From Azospirillum picis (lineage in GTDB: Bacteria; Pseudomonadota; Alphaproteobacteria; Azospirillales; Azospirillaceae), in contig NZ_JAGINO010000024.1 in assembly GCF_017876115.1 (NCBI RefSeq), positions 62,001 to 126,000 on the forward strand: a stretch of 64,000 bases of DNA. The letters run 5' to 3'. Shown one piece after another: positions 29,391 through 37,497 of this stretch. A model generated the notes under the pieces. It made no database searches and had not been told where the DNA came from. It saw only the letters and a program-made list of their open reading frames with translations. The position numbers and the translations under genes are program-made. The stretch's first letter is position 1; the number at the start of each line of letters is the position of its first letter.

Positions 29391-29501
29391 CTACGTCATC
29401 ACCGGCAGCGAACCCGCCAGCGCGCGCACCGGCGCCGCCGGGGTGCAGGCGATCGGCCCAGGTGGCGGGGGGCTGTCGATGATGAAGGTGCCGCGTGTCA
29501 T
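29391..29501 (-). CDS. possible 36-residue leader peptide upstream of the LysE-type gene
   Basis: A short frame begins MTRGTFIIDSPPPPGPIA and ends TAG ten bp before the exporter start. It is preceded by aggaaaggga, so it can be translated. Pro-rich content and position would suit a leader peptide or an upstream coupled ORF. No homologue is recognised, and the frame could also be chance in GC-rich DNA. Confidence 0.3.
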   Translation of the reverse strand: MTRGTFIIDSPPPPGPIACTPAAPVRALAGSLPVMT

Positions 29502-29630
29502 GTCCGGTTCCCTTTCCTGGAGATGGGTGAAGCCGGCGGACTTTCGCCGGTCGCCAGGGCAGGGGTATTGAAGGAAATTGCCCGGGGTCCCGGCCGATTC
29601 TGCAATCGGCCCGATACGCCCGGACCGCCC

Positions 29631-30422
29631 TCAGCTCCGCAACTGGCCGTCGACCTGCCGGCGCACCTCGTCCGCCAGCGGGTGCAGCCTCTCCGCCGGG
29701 GCGGTCGCCATCAGGCTGTAGCCGAGCCCCTGGTCCGCCCAGGCGAAGCCGGCCAGCGTGCCCTGCTCGTGCGCCGACATCGGGGTGTCGCGCTCGAAGG
29801 CCATCGGCCGCACCAGCATGGCGACGCGGGTGCCACGGTCGTCGTCGTAGAGGAACAGCCCGGCCGGCCCATGCGCCGTCGCCACCAGCCGGCCGCCCAT
29901 GAAGCGGTAGCCCGACGCCGACAGGTCGGGCAGGGCGACCGGCCGCTTCAGCCGCTTTGATACCCAGGCCAGCAGCTCGTCCCGGTCGGCGGCGCGGAGT
30001 TCGACCGGACGGACGCGATCCGATGCGTAGACCGCGTAGTTCGCCGCCGCCTCCTCCTTGAGCGCCGCGATGCCGGTCGCCTCGGGCGACAGGAGGTGGG
30101 CAAACCAGCCGCCGAGGCCGCCGAGCCCCAGCAGCAGCAGCGCCGCCGCCGCCGACCGCCAGGAGCCCTGCCACGGCGCCAGCCAGGAGCGCCGCCGCTT
30201 CTCGATCAGCCAGGGCAGGCTCAACCCGGACGGCACCGGCTCCTCGGCGACCGGCGCGAAGGCGGCGCGGAGCGCCCGGCGCTGCTCCGCCATCGCCGCG
30301 ACGCGGCGGGCGACGTCGGCATGGCCGTCCAGATAGGCCTGGACCTCGTCCCGCCGCACCGGGTCCAGCGCATCGTCGATGTAGGCGTGCAGATCCTCTT
30401 CCGCGATCGGACGACCGGTCAT
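29631..30422 (-). CDS. transmembrane anti-sigma factor
   Basis: Single-span protein of about 263 residues. The N-terminus (EEDLHAYIDDALDPVRRDEV, with no HxxxCxxC zinc motif visible) fits the cytoplasmic anti-sigma domain. A membrane helix (AAAALLLLGLGGLGGWFAHL) separates it from a periplasmic domain containing SASGYRFMGGRLVA, a pattern found in periplasmic parts of anti-sigma factors that sense stress. Its start overlaps the ECF sigma gene as ATGA, the usual partner arrangement. It probably holds the sigma factor inactive until a periplasmic cue. Confidence 0.83.
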   Translation of the reverse strand: MTGRPIAEEDLHAYIDDALDPVRRDEVQAYLDGHADVARRVAAMAEQRRALRAAFAPVAEEPVPSGLSLPWLIEKRRRSWLAPWQGSWRSAAAALLLLGLGGLGGWFAHLLSPEATGIAALKEEAAANYAVYASDRVRPVELRAADRDELLAWVSKRLKRPVALPDLSASGYRFMGGRLVATAHGPAGLFLYDDDRGTRVAMLVRPMAFERDTPMSAHEQGTLAGFAWADQGLGYSLMATAPAERLHPLADEVRRQVDGQLRS

Positions 30423-30943
30423 TTCACCCTCCGCAACGACGTGCCGCGGCCGGTGGCCGGCGCCTCCGCCTCCGTGGCACGCAACAGCTTTTCCCGGGCG
30501 CGCGCCAGGCGCGACATCACCGTCCCGATGGGAATGTCCAGCACCCGCGCCGCCTCGGCGTAGCTCAGATCCTCGACCGACACCAGCAGCAGGACGCTGC
30601 GCTGCTCCTCCGGCAGGGTCTCCAGCGCGCGCATCAGGTCCCGGTGCATCACGCCATGCTCCTGCGTCGGCGGGGCAGCGGTGGCGGTCTCATCGGCATC
30701 CTCCAGCGCCACGTGCCAGCGCCGCCGCGCCCGGCTGAGGCGCGTCATCGCGAGGTTGTGCAGGATCGAGAACACCCAGGTGCGGGCGTCGCCGTCGGCG
30801 CGCCGCTGGTGCCAGCGGGCGATCACCCGTTCCAGGCAATCCTGCACCAGGTCGTCGGCCCCGGCGGGATCGCGCAGCAGCGCCTTGGCGTAGCGGCGCA
30901 GCGCGGGGATCAGCGGCTCGACGAGGAGCATCATGTCCTTCAT
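30419..30943 (-). CDS. ECF-type RNA polymerase sigma factor
   Basis: Sigma-70 family member of about 174 residues with only regions 2 and 4. Region 2 contains RRYAKALLRDPAGADDLVQD and TWVFSILHNLAMTRLS. Region 4 contains LPEEQRSVLLLVSVEDLSYA and the helix-turn-helix EAARVLDIPIGTVMSRLARA. It is followed by its anti-sigma gene. It lies 64 bp downstream of the beta-propeller gene, so it belongs to the same minus-strand cluster. An upstream in-frame start at 31006 would cross the hairpin at 30962-31001 and is not favoured. Confidence 0.9.
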   Translation of the reverse strand: MKDMMLLVEPLIPALRRYAKALLRDPAGADDLVQDCLERVIARWHQRRADGDARTWVFSILHNLAMTRLSRARRRWHVALEDADETATAAPPTQEHGVMHRDLMRALETLPEEQRSVLLLVSVEDLSYAEAARVLDIPIGTVMSRLARAREKLLRATEAEAPATGRGTSLRRVK

Positions 30944-30961
30944 CTTCCAACGCTCCCGAAG

Positions 30962-31001
30962 GCCGCCCGGATGCGCCGGTTCAAGACCGCATCCGGGCGG
31001 C
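30962..31001. terminator. 14-bp inverted repeat between beta-propeller and sigma genes
   Basis: gccgcccggatgcg (30962-30975) pairs with its exact complement at 30988-31001 across a 12-base loop. It lies 6 bp after the stop of the beta-propeller gene, transcribed on the minus strand. With no T-run it may be a partial terminator that lowers expression of the sigma/anti-sigma pair relative to the genes before it. Confidence 0.6.
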
Positions 31002-31007
31002 GGCACC

Positions 31008-32498
31008 TCATGGCAACTGCAGTTGGACGGGCTCGCCCGGCTGGTCGGCGGTCCCCGAGGCGATCGTCAGGTACCGGCGGTCGTCCTTGGCCGGACCCTG
31101 CACGATCTGCCGGATCGGGCCGACCGTGTTGACGATCGCCGCACCCGCCGGGTTGGTCGTGAAGGCGGTCAGCGGTTCCAGCTTGCCCTTGCCGTCGGGC
31201 CGGTCGGACAGTGCCAGGACATAGCCGGTCTTCGGCTCCAGCCCGGTGACCGACGCCTGCAGCACCTGGGTCAGGCCCTGGCTGAACAGGGTGACGCTCG
31301 ACGCCGGTTTGGCGTCCCTGCCGCCTGCGCCGTCTGCGCCGGCCGCGCCGCCCTCACCGACCGCGCCGAGCGCGAGGTGGGCGGTATCGCCGGCCGTCCC
31401 CAGCGGCTGCAGGTTCGCCGTGCCGTCCCCGTCGGGGACCGCGTTCGGAACATAGGCGATGGCCTGCGGCGCCTGCCCGATGGGAACGGTCGCGACCACC
31501 CTGTTGGTGCTGGTGTCGATGGCGGCCAGGGCGTCGGCGTTCTCCAGCCCGACATAGACGCGGCTGCCGTCGCCGGACGGCCAGACGCCATGCGGCAGGT
31601 TGCCGACGGGCACCGTCGCCACCGGCTCGAACGTGTCGGTCCGGAACACCTTCACCTCGTTCAGCCCGCCGATCGTCACGTAGGCGAAGGTGCCGCCGGC
31701 GGTGGCGGCGAAGTTGACGTGGTTGGTGATCGGGCCGGTGTCGAGCGTCTTGATCAGGTCGAAGGGCGGTCGGGCATCGAAGACCTGGGTCTTGCCGACG
31801 TCCTTCAGCGTGAACCACACCTGCTTGCCGTCCGGCGTCGCCGCGATGTTCGGGCAGAAGGGGCTGGCCTGCTTCACCCGCCCGACGACCTGATGGTCGG
31901 CGACGGAGACGACCAGCGTTTCCGGGTTGAAGGAGGAGCAGATGTAGCCGTACTTGCCGTCCGGCGAGAAGATCTGCATGCCCGGCCCGGCCGGGGTCTT
32001 GATGCGCCCCGTCTCCTCGAAGGTCTTGCCGTCGAGCACGGCGACATAGTCCTCGCCGCGCACGGTGACCCACACCTCGCGCCCGTCGGGGGTGTAGAAG
32101 GCCTCGTGCGGGGCGCGGCCGACATAGGTCGTGTGCTTGACCGTGTTGGTGGCGGTGTCGATGAAGGAGACCGCGTTGGTGCCGATCGACACGACGGCCA
32201 GCGTCTTGTGGTCGGGCGAGAAGCCCATGCCGTGCACCAGCACCTGCCCGCGGTAGAGCGGGCTGAGGTTGCCCGGCTGGGGATCGCCCAGCCGGATGAC
32301 GCCGAGCAGCCTGTTGTCGGCCGGGTCGGTGACCGAGACGGTGTTGGAAAACTGTTCGGCGGCATAGACGCGGTCGCGGTGGCTCACCGGCACGTCGGGC
32401 TGGGAGACCATGCCGGGGGCCTGGCCGGCCCGGGCGGCAGCGAGCGGGAATATCGCCGTGGTGGCAACCAGCACGGCGGCGAAAAGGGAGCGGGTCAC
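31008..32498 (-). CDS. periplasmic YVTN/YncE-type beta-propeller protein
   Basis: Exported protein of about 496 residues with a signal peptide (residues 1-24) and repeated beta-propeller blades of the YVTN type. Examples are NTVSVTDPADNRLLGVIRLG, NAVSFIDTATNTVKHTTYVG and AIDTSTNRVVATVPIGQAP. A C-terminal domain after a Gly/Ala linker (about residue 370) is separate. The start is GTG at 32498, one base after the DUF305 stop, with aggag upstream. Function unknown. The domain often binds ligands or metals in the periplasm. Co-transcription with DUF305 and an ECF sigma factor suggests a role in periplasmic stress or metal handling. Confidence 0.85.
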   Translation of the reverse strand: MTRSLFAAVLVATTAIFPLAAARAGQAPGMVSQPDVPVSHRDRVYAAEQFSNTVSVTDPADNRLLGVIRLGDPQPGNLSPLYRGQVLVHGMGFSPDHKTLAVVSIGTNAVSFIDTATNTVKHTTYVGRAPHEAFYTPDGREVWVTVRGEDYVAVLDGKTFEETGRIKTPAGPGMQIFSPDGKYGYICSSFNPETLVVSVADHQVVGRVKQASPFCPNIAATPDGKQVWFTLKDVGKTQVFDARPPFDLIKTLDTGPITNHVNFAATAGGTFAYVTIGGLNEVKVFRTDTFEPVATVPVGNLPHGVWPSGDGSRVYVGLENADALAAIDTSTNRVVATVPIGQAPQAIAYVPNAVPDGDGTANLQPLGTAGDTAHLALGAVGEGGAAGADGAGGRDAKPASSVTLFSQGLTQVLQASVTGLEPKTGYVLALSDRPDGKGKLEPLTAFTTNPAGAAIVNTVGPIRQIVQGPAKDDRRYLTIASGTADQPGEPVQLQLP

Positions 32499-32499
32499 G

Positions 32500-32973
32500 T
32501 CAGGGCTCCTGGTGTGTGGACATCATGTGCGGATGGTGGGCGGCGGCCTCCGGCGCAGCGGCGTCCGGTGCAGCGGCCTCCGGTGCGGGGGGCGGCGTTT
32601 GCGTGGGCACCGCCGCCTGGGGCGGCAGGGGGGCGCCGATGGCCAACTGCATGGCGGCGATCTCCTGCTGCTGCTCGACGATGATCTCCTGGGCGATGCG
32701 GCGGAGCTGCTCGTTGCGCCCGTACCGCAGTTCGGCGACCGCCATGTCGATGGCGCCCTGGTGGTGGGGGATCATCATCGCGACGAAATCGCGGTCCACG
32801 TCGCCCGTGGGCTTGACGGCCATGTCCTGCATCATCCGGGTCATGGCCGCATCGTTTTCGGCCAGGAACGGAGCCTCCTGGGGGTCGGCCGCGAAGGCCG
32901 GCGCCACCGGCGCCAGCGTGGCGCCGAACAGGAGGGCCCGTGCGAGGGCGAGCGTGCGTGGCGGCTTGGGCAT
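32500..32973 (-). CDS. DUF305 family periplasmic protein
   Basis: Exported protein of about 157 residues with a signal peptide ending PAFAAD. It carries the DUF305 signature DFVAMMIPHHQGAIDMA, then a helical segment and a Pro/Ala-rich tail ending in a His/Met-rich stretch (HHPHMMSTH) that could bind metal such as copper. DUF305 proteins form ferritin-like four-helix bundles. The biochemical role is not established. cggaggcctc immediately precedes ATG. It is the first gene of the DUF305-propeller-sigma-anti-sigma operon. Confidence 0.87.
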   Translation of the reverse strand: MPKPPRTLALARALLFGATLAPVAPAFAADPQEAPFLAENDAAMTRMMQDMAVKPTGDVDRDFVAMMIPHHQGAIDMAVAELRYGRNEQLRRIAQEIIVEQQQEIAAMQLAIGAPLPPQAAVPTQTPPPAPEAAAPDAAAPEAAAHHPHMMSTHQEP

Positions 32974-33213
32974 GAGGCCTCCGGGAGGGGGATGGTCAAT
33001 CGCAGCGAGGGTTTGGACTCGCGGCGGACCGGTTTATTCCGGGGCCTTCCGATTTTTCTCTCGGCGTGGGCGGTGGCCCGCCGGTCCGGGCTGCAAAATC
33101 CCGATCGGGCGGAACGGCGGCGCCTTCTTCCTACGGCACCGGGGCGGCCGGGGCCGCCCCTCCGTGCGCAGCAGCCCCGTGCGCAGCAGCCGGGAGCCGG
33201 CCTTTCCCCGCAG

Positions 33214-33849
33214 TCAGATGTGCCTGATCACGTCCCGCCAGTGACGGTGAAGCGAAGCGACGTCGCCGCTGGTCAGGATCGGCATGGCACCCCGCAACTG
33301 GTCGTCGGTCCAGGCCCACCACTCCATCTCCAGCAGCAAGTCGATGACGTCTTCGGCGAAGCGCTTCCGGATCACCCTGGCGGGGTTGCCGCCGACGATC
33401 GCATAGGGCTCGACGTCCCGCGTCACCAGCGACCTCGTGCCGATCACGGCACCGTCGCCGATGGTGACGCCGGGCATGATGATGGCCTCCGAACCGATCC
33501 AGACGTCATTGCCGATCACCGTGTCGCCCGCGGGCATATAGCCGTTCCGCGCGCCGGCGAATGCCGGGACCTCGGGCATCCAGAAGAAGGGGAACGTGCT
33601 GACCCAGTCGTTCCGGTGGCCTTGGTTGCCCGCCATGATGAAGGCCGCGCCGGACCCGATCGAGCAGAAGCTGCCGATCACCAGCTTGTCGGCACCCTCG
33701 TCCGGGAGAAGGAAGCGGGCGCAGTCATCGAAGCCGTGACCATGATAATAGCCGGAATAGTAGCTGTACCGGCCGACGATGATGTTCGGGTTGGCGACCT
33801 GTCTTTCCAACAGGACGCCCTTGAAGGGGCTTTCGAAAAAATTGGTCAT
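33214..33849 (-). CDS. CatB-like xenobiotic O-acetyltransferase (left-handed beta-helix)
   Basis: Hexapeptide-repeat acetyltransferase, 211 residues, of the type B chloramphenicol/streptogramin acetyltransferase family. Family-diagnostic stretches are NFFESPFKG at the start, [19 protein letters not shown] with the catalytic His, [20 protein letters not shown] and [20 protein letters not shown]. It ends with EMEWWAW. It acetylates a hydroxyl of an antibiotic or another small molecule using acetyl-CoA. Chromosomal copies are common and need not give clinical resistance. No integron features such as attC are seen nearby. Confidence 0.9.
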   Translation of the reverse strand: MTNFFESPFKGVLLERQVANPNIIVGRYSYYSGYYHGHGFDDCARFLLPDEGADKLVIGSFCSIGSGAAFIMAGNQGHRNDWVSTFPFFWMPEVPAFAGARNGYMPAGDTVIGNDVWIGSEAIIMPGVTIGDGAVIGTRSLVTRDVEPYAIVGGNPARVIRKRFAEDVIDLLLEMEWWAWTDDQLRGAMPILTSGDVASLHRHWRDVIRHI

Positions 33850-33923
33850 CGAGTCGCTCGCTGCGTGAGGGCCGCCGAGTCGGCGGCTTCCTGCCTGCGC
33901 CCGGGCGCAGGCGGACACCGCGG

Positions 33924-33940
33924 GCCACCGTTACGGTGGC
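33924..33940. promoter_or_regulatory. 8-bp inverted repeat upstream of the CatB-like gene
   Basis: gccaccgt-t-acggtggc is a perfect dyad 75 bp before the CatB-like start. It could be an operator or the 3' hairpin of an upstream transcript. No regulator is encoded directly beside it other than the LysR gene at 34097. Confidence 0.35.
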
Positions 33941-34096
33941 TCGCGCTCAGCTCCCGGCGTCAGGCGCGCGGGAGCACGATGCAGGTGGTACTTGGACTCG
34001 CCTTCATGACTGGGATCCTACAGCAGCGGAGGCCGGTTGCCAATGAAGGGCTTGCGGCCGGGCCGTACCGGGGCGGCGACGCCGCGGCCGCAGCGC

Positions 34097-35053
34097 TCAG
34101 GGCGCCGTGTGCGGCACCGCCTGCAGGCAGGCATCCCATGGCGCCGGCGACGGGAACACCTCGTCGAGGAAGGCGAGGAAGGCCCGGACGTTCGGGCTGC
34201 CGCGCCGGCTTTCTGGCCACAGGGCGGTGATGGTGAAGCGGTCGACCGCGAAGGCGGTGAGGATCGGCACCAGGTGCCCGCGGGCGACATAGGGGGCGGC
34301 GATGTAGGTCGGCGAGATGCCGATGCCGCCCCCGGCGGCCAGGGTCGAGGCGACGGCGTCGCTGACGTCGATCACGATCCCCGTCGGCGGCGTGATCTCG
34401 ACGACGCGGTCGCCGATCCGGAAGGGCCAGCGGAGCGCCTGGCCGGAGCTCTGGTAGCGGAAGTTCACGCAGTCGTGGTTCACCAGCTCGTCCGGATGTT
34501 GCGGCACGCCGCGCCGGGCGAGATAGTCGGGCGACGCGAAGGCGCAGAGCCGCTGCGAGGCAAGCCGGCGTGAGATCAGGCGCGAATCCGCGAGATCGCC
34601 GACACGGATCGCGACGTCGATCCCGGCCTCGATGATGTCGAAGACCTGGTCTCCGAGCCGCAGGTCGATCGCCAGCTTGGGGTAGCGCGCCCGAAAGCGT
34701 GGAAGCGCCGGTGACAGGACATGCACGCCGATCGGCAGGGGGGCCGTGATCTTCAACGTGCCCGCCGGCTCGGCACGCGCCGCCATCGCGGCCTGCTCGA
34801 TGTCCTCGGCATACTGAAGCAGGCGCAAGGCACGCTCGTGCAGGTCGCGTCCTTCGGCCGTCAGGGTCAGGGACCGCGTGGTGCGCGTGAACAGCGACAG
34901 TCCAAGCTGCTGCTCCAGCCGCTGAACGCTCTTGCTGACTGCCGACGGCGACACGGACAGCGCCCGCGCCGCCGCCGTGTAGCTGCCCAACGACGCGGCG
35001 CGGGCGAAGGCGATGAGGCCGGTCAGCCTCTCCAAACCAATTTGTTCCGTCAT
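34097..35053 (-). CDS. LysR-family transcriptional regulator
   Basis: LysR-type regulator of 318 residues. The N-terminal helix-turn-helix is clear ([20 protein letters not shown] and [20 protein letters not shown]), followed by the co-inducer-binding domain with [18 protein letters not shown] and [20 protein letters not shown]. It is divergent from an SDR-like gene across a 103-bp gap and should control it. It belongs to the CrgA/AaeR-like subgroup by these patterns. Confidence 0.88.
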   Translation of the reverse strand: MTEQIGLERLTGLIAFARAASLGSYTAAARALSVSPSAVSKSVQRLEQQLGLSLFTRTTRSLTLTAEGRDLHERALRLLQYAEDIEQAAMAARAEPAGTLKITAPLPIGVHVLSPALPRFRARYPKLAIDLRLGDQVFDIIEAGIDVAIRVGDLADSRLISRRLASQRLCAFASPDYLARRGVPQHPDELVNHDCVNFRYQSSGQALRWPFRIGDRVVEITPPTGIVIDVSDAVASTLAAGGGIGISPTYIAAPYVARGHLVPILTAFAVDRFTITALWPESRRGSPNVRAFLAFLDEVFPSPAPWDACLQAVPHTAP

Positions 35054-35156
35054 GGAATGAGTAAAGCGAAATCAGGCGCGATTATCAACCTGGACTCACT
35101 CGGCTAGGGTTCTTCCAACAGCCCCACCGGGGCGCCCCGCCATCCAGGAGCATAGC

Positions 35157-35921
35157 ATGTCCACACTGTCCCCCGCCGCCCCGCCGCTCCCGCCGGCCGG
35201 CCTTGCCGCACTTCGCGACCGCAAGGTCGTGGTCATCGGCGGCACGTCGGGGATCGGCCTGTCGACCGCGATCCAGGCGAAGGCCGCCGGTGCCCGGGTC
35301 ATCGTCATCGGCGTCGACCCCGACCGTGCCGCCCAGGCGGCCGCCGACCATGGGTTCGACGGCTGGCGCGCTGCCGACGTGACGGACGGCCGGGCCATCG
35401 AGGCGGCCCTGGCCGACATTCCCCACGTCGACCATCTCGTGCTGCTGGCCGGGACCTTCGTCGCCGGCAAGATCCTGGACGCCGACGTCGCCCACCTGCG
35501 CCGGGCGTTCGAAGAGCGCATCTGGGCGGCGGTGACGACGATCCGCACCCTCGGCGACCGTCTCGCGGCGGACGCCTCCATCACCCTGGTGTCCGGTGTG
35601 CTCGCCGACCGCCCGAACGCCTACGGCACCGCCATCCTGGCGGCGGCGTCGGCCGCCATGGAGGCCTTCGCCCGGGGGCTGGCGCTCGAACTGGCGCCGC
35701 GCCGCGTCAACACCTTGTCGCCCGGCACCACCGACACGCCGCTTCTGCGGCGGACGCTCGGTGACGGGCGAGACGCCTATGTGGCGGGCCTGAAGGAGAA
35801 GCTGCCGCTTCGCCGCCTGGGAACGCCGGACGAGGTCGGCGCGGCGGCGGTGTTCCTGATGGGCAACGGCTTCATGAACGGCGAGACGCTGCACATCGAC
35901 GGCGGTGCCCGCCTCGTCTGA
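35157..35921 (+). CDS. SDR-like protein lacking the catalytic Tyr-Lys pair
   Basis: SDR fold protein of 254 residues. The nucleotide-binding GGTSGIG motif is present, but where classical SDRs have YSASK the aligned segment is LAAAS (ILAAASAAMEAF). Both the catalytic Tyr and Lys are therefore missing. The end NGFMNGETLHIDGG matches SDRs. It may bind NAD(P) without classical catalysis or use another mechanism. It is closely paralogous in sequence and gene arrangement to 44796-45524. It starts 103 bp from the divergent LysR gene. No function is assigned. Confidence 0.85.
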   Translation: MSTLSPAAPPLPPAGLAALRDRKVVVIGGTSGIGLSTAIQAKAAGARVIVIGVDPDRAAQAAADHGFDGWRAADVTDGRAIEAALADIPHVDHLVLLAGTFVAGKILDADVAHLRRAFEERIWAAVTTIRTLGDRLAADASITLVSGVLADRPNAYGTAILAAASAAMEAFARGLALELAPRRVNTLSPGTTDTPLLRRTLGDGRDAYVAGLKEKLPLRRLGTPDEVGAAAVFLMGNGFMNGETLHIDGGARLV

Positions 35922-36033
35922 CGGCAAGGGGCCGGTGTCGCTCACCGTCGATCTCGGTGCCGCGTGGGCTCGGGCCGACCTCGGCGCCGGCAAGGCCGCG
36001 CCACCCATGCGGCGACAGGATAAGGACAGGATC

Positions 36034-36786
36034 ATGACGCAAACGCTTTCGGGCAAGGTTGCCCTCGTCACCGGTGGTTCGCGGGGCATCGGCGCCGCAA
36101 TCGTCCGCCGGCTCGCCGCCGACGGTGCGGACATCGTGTTCAGCTACGGCTCGTCGACGGAGCAGGCCGGGCGCATGGTCGGGGAGGTCGAGGCCCTCGG
36201 CCGCCGGGCCGTCGCCATCAGGGCCGATCAGGCGGTCGGCTCGGAGGTCGAGGGATTGGTGAAGGCCGCCCATGGGGCGTTCAACCGGCTCGACATCCTG
36301 GTCAAATCGGCGGGCGTGTTCATAACGGGCGTCGCCGGCGATCCCGCCACCGACCCGGCGGCGCTCGACCGCCAGTTGGACATCAACCTGAAGGCCGTGG
36401 TCGGAGCCGTCCGGGCCGCCATCCCCCTGCTCGGCGACGGTGGCCGCATCGTGTCCATCGGCACGGCCGGCGCCAGCCATCGCGCGGCCTTTCCGGGGAT
36501 CGCCGATTACGTCGCCTCGAAAGCGGCGGTCGCGGCCTACAGCCGCGGCTGGGCGCGCGACCTCGGCGCGCGCGGCATCACCGTCAACGTCGTCCAGCCC
36601 GGCCCCATCAACACCGACATGGCCCCCAAGGAGGGTCCTGTCGCGGATATCCTGAAAGGCATGTCCGCGCTCGGCCGCTACGGCGAGCCGGAGGACGTTG
36701 CCGCCGCGGTCGCCTTCCTTGTCGGGCCGGAGGCCGGCTATATCACCGGCGCGACGCTGACCGTCGATGGTGGCCTGTCCCTGTGA
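36034..36786 (+). CDS. short-chain dehydrogenase/reductase (canonical active site)
   Basis: SDR of about 250 residues with TGGSRGIG, a KSAG motif in place of the usual NNAG, a catalytic Ser region (IGTAGASHRA) and ADYVASKAAVAAYSRGWARD with the Tyr-x3-Lys pair. This resembles 3-oxoacyl-ACP reductase-like or sugar-alcohol dehydrogenases. The substrate is not predictable. It lies 112 bp downstream of the SDR-like gene on the same strand, preceded by aaggacagg, and may be co-transcribed with it. The longer upstream frame is not used. Confidence 0.87.
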   Translation: MTQTLSGKVALVTGGSRGIGAAIVRRLAADGADIVFSYGSSTEQAGRMVGEVEALGRRAVAIRADQAVGSEVEGLVKAAHGAFNRLDILVKSAGVFITGVAGDPATDPAALDRQLDINLKAVVGAVRAAIPLLGDGGRIVSIGTAGASHRAAFPGIADYVASKAAVAAYSRGWARDLGARGITVNVVQPGPINTDMAPKEGPVADILKGMSALGRYGEPEDVAAAVAFLVGPEAGYITGATLTVDGGLSL

Positions 36787-37172
36787 ACGCGGGATGGCGG
36801 CGACCTCGACGGCGGATGCCGGGCGCCGCTTTGAGCCAAGAGGTGGGGTGGGGCCGTGAAATGCCGGTGGAAGACGCCGGATGCCTGATTTCGATGCCGG
36901 GCGCGATATCCTCTTCCATCACCGCGGTTGCCGTGCATAAATGTTCGTCGGACGCCGTGTCTGCTTGTGACAAGACTTGAAGAGTCGTTTGTTTTTACAT
37001 GTTCGGCGCAGGTTCGCCGCATGGAAGATGCGCTTTCGACAAAATGGCGGACAGATCGCCTAGCTTCGCTTCAGTGGCGCCGTTACGGAACATAGCGCGG
37101 GTATTCGTTGCGCCTGCTCCTTCGGGAGGGCACGGAACCGGCAAGCCGACCAGATCCAACTGGAAAGGAGTC
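36787..37172. other. intergenic region before the hydrolase remnant
   Basis: No gene is supported over about 385 bp. The segment 36940-37010 is AT-richer than its surroundings (ttgtgacaagacttgaag, gtttgtttttacatgttc) and may contain a promoter reading rightward. I see no strong hairpin or repeat. Confidence 0.4.
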
Positions 37173-37460
37173 ATGATGATGGACGTCATCAGCCTCACGG
37201 ATGGAGCCAGGATCGCGTACCACGGCCGGGGCCGGGGCCGGGGCCGGGGCCGGGGCCGGGGCGCCTCATACTGTCCTCCCACGGCCGGCGGCCGTCCGGC
37301 GATGTCCGGGAGGCCCGGATGCCGGTCGTCGGCATGAAGGGTTTCCGGGGCGATGGCCCGGCCCAGGTCTGTCCCCGGCGTTTCAACGCCGATGTCCCGG
37401 GCGTCATCGGCACCCGATGCAACCGGCACCAGCGGAATGGGGAAAAAGCGATGGCTCACG
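37173..37460 (+). pseudogene. N-terminal remnant of an alpha/beta hydrolase, frameshifted at a GC hexamer repeat
   Basis: An ATG cluster at 37173 with ggag upstream starts MDVISLTDGARIAYHGRG, like the first strands of chloroperoxidase/esterase-type alpha/beta hydrolases. The frame then passes through six ggccgg units. Directly after the repeat, the +1 frame reads RLILSSHGRRPSGD, which resembles the ILSHG-x-PLSGD oxyanion-side motif of the same family. The rest of the enzyme (GxSxG, His) is absent before the RND gene. I infer a truncated, frameshifted gene. It could be chance, because only about 60 residues are involved. Confidence 0.35.
37224..37259 (+). repeat. six tandem copies of ggccgg
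   Basis: A perfect hexanucleotide array, 36 bp, inside the hydrolase-like remnant. Gain or loss of a whole unit keeps the frame, but loss or gain of single bases at its edge would shift it, which is what the flanking frames suggest. Confidence 0.9.
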
Positions 37461-37497
37461 ACATAGGGACCGGCCTCCCAGCGGGCGGGGGCGCGCC

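Noticed and set aside
33141-33160. ggggcggcc/ggccgcccc hairpin as a terminator of the CatB-like gene
   Set aside because: The loop would be only two bases and no T-run follows, so a stable terminator is doubtful.
33214-33849. Recently acquired antibiotic-resistance cassette
   Set aside because: No integrase, attC site or base-composition change surrounds the CatB-like gene.
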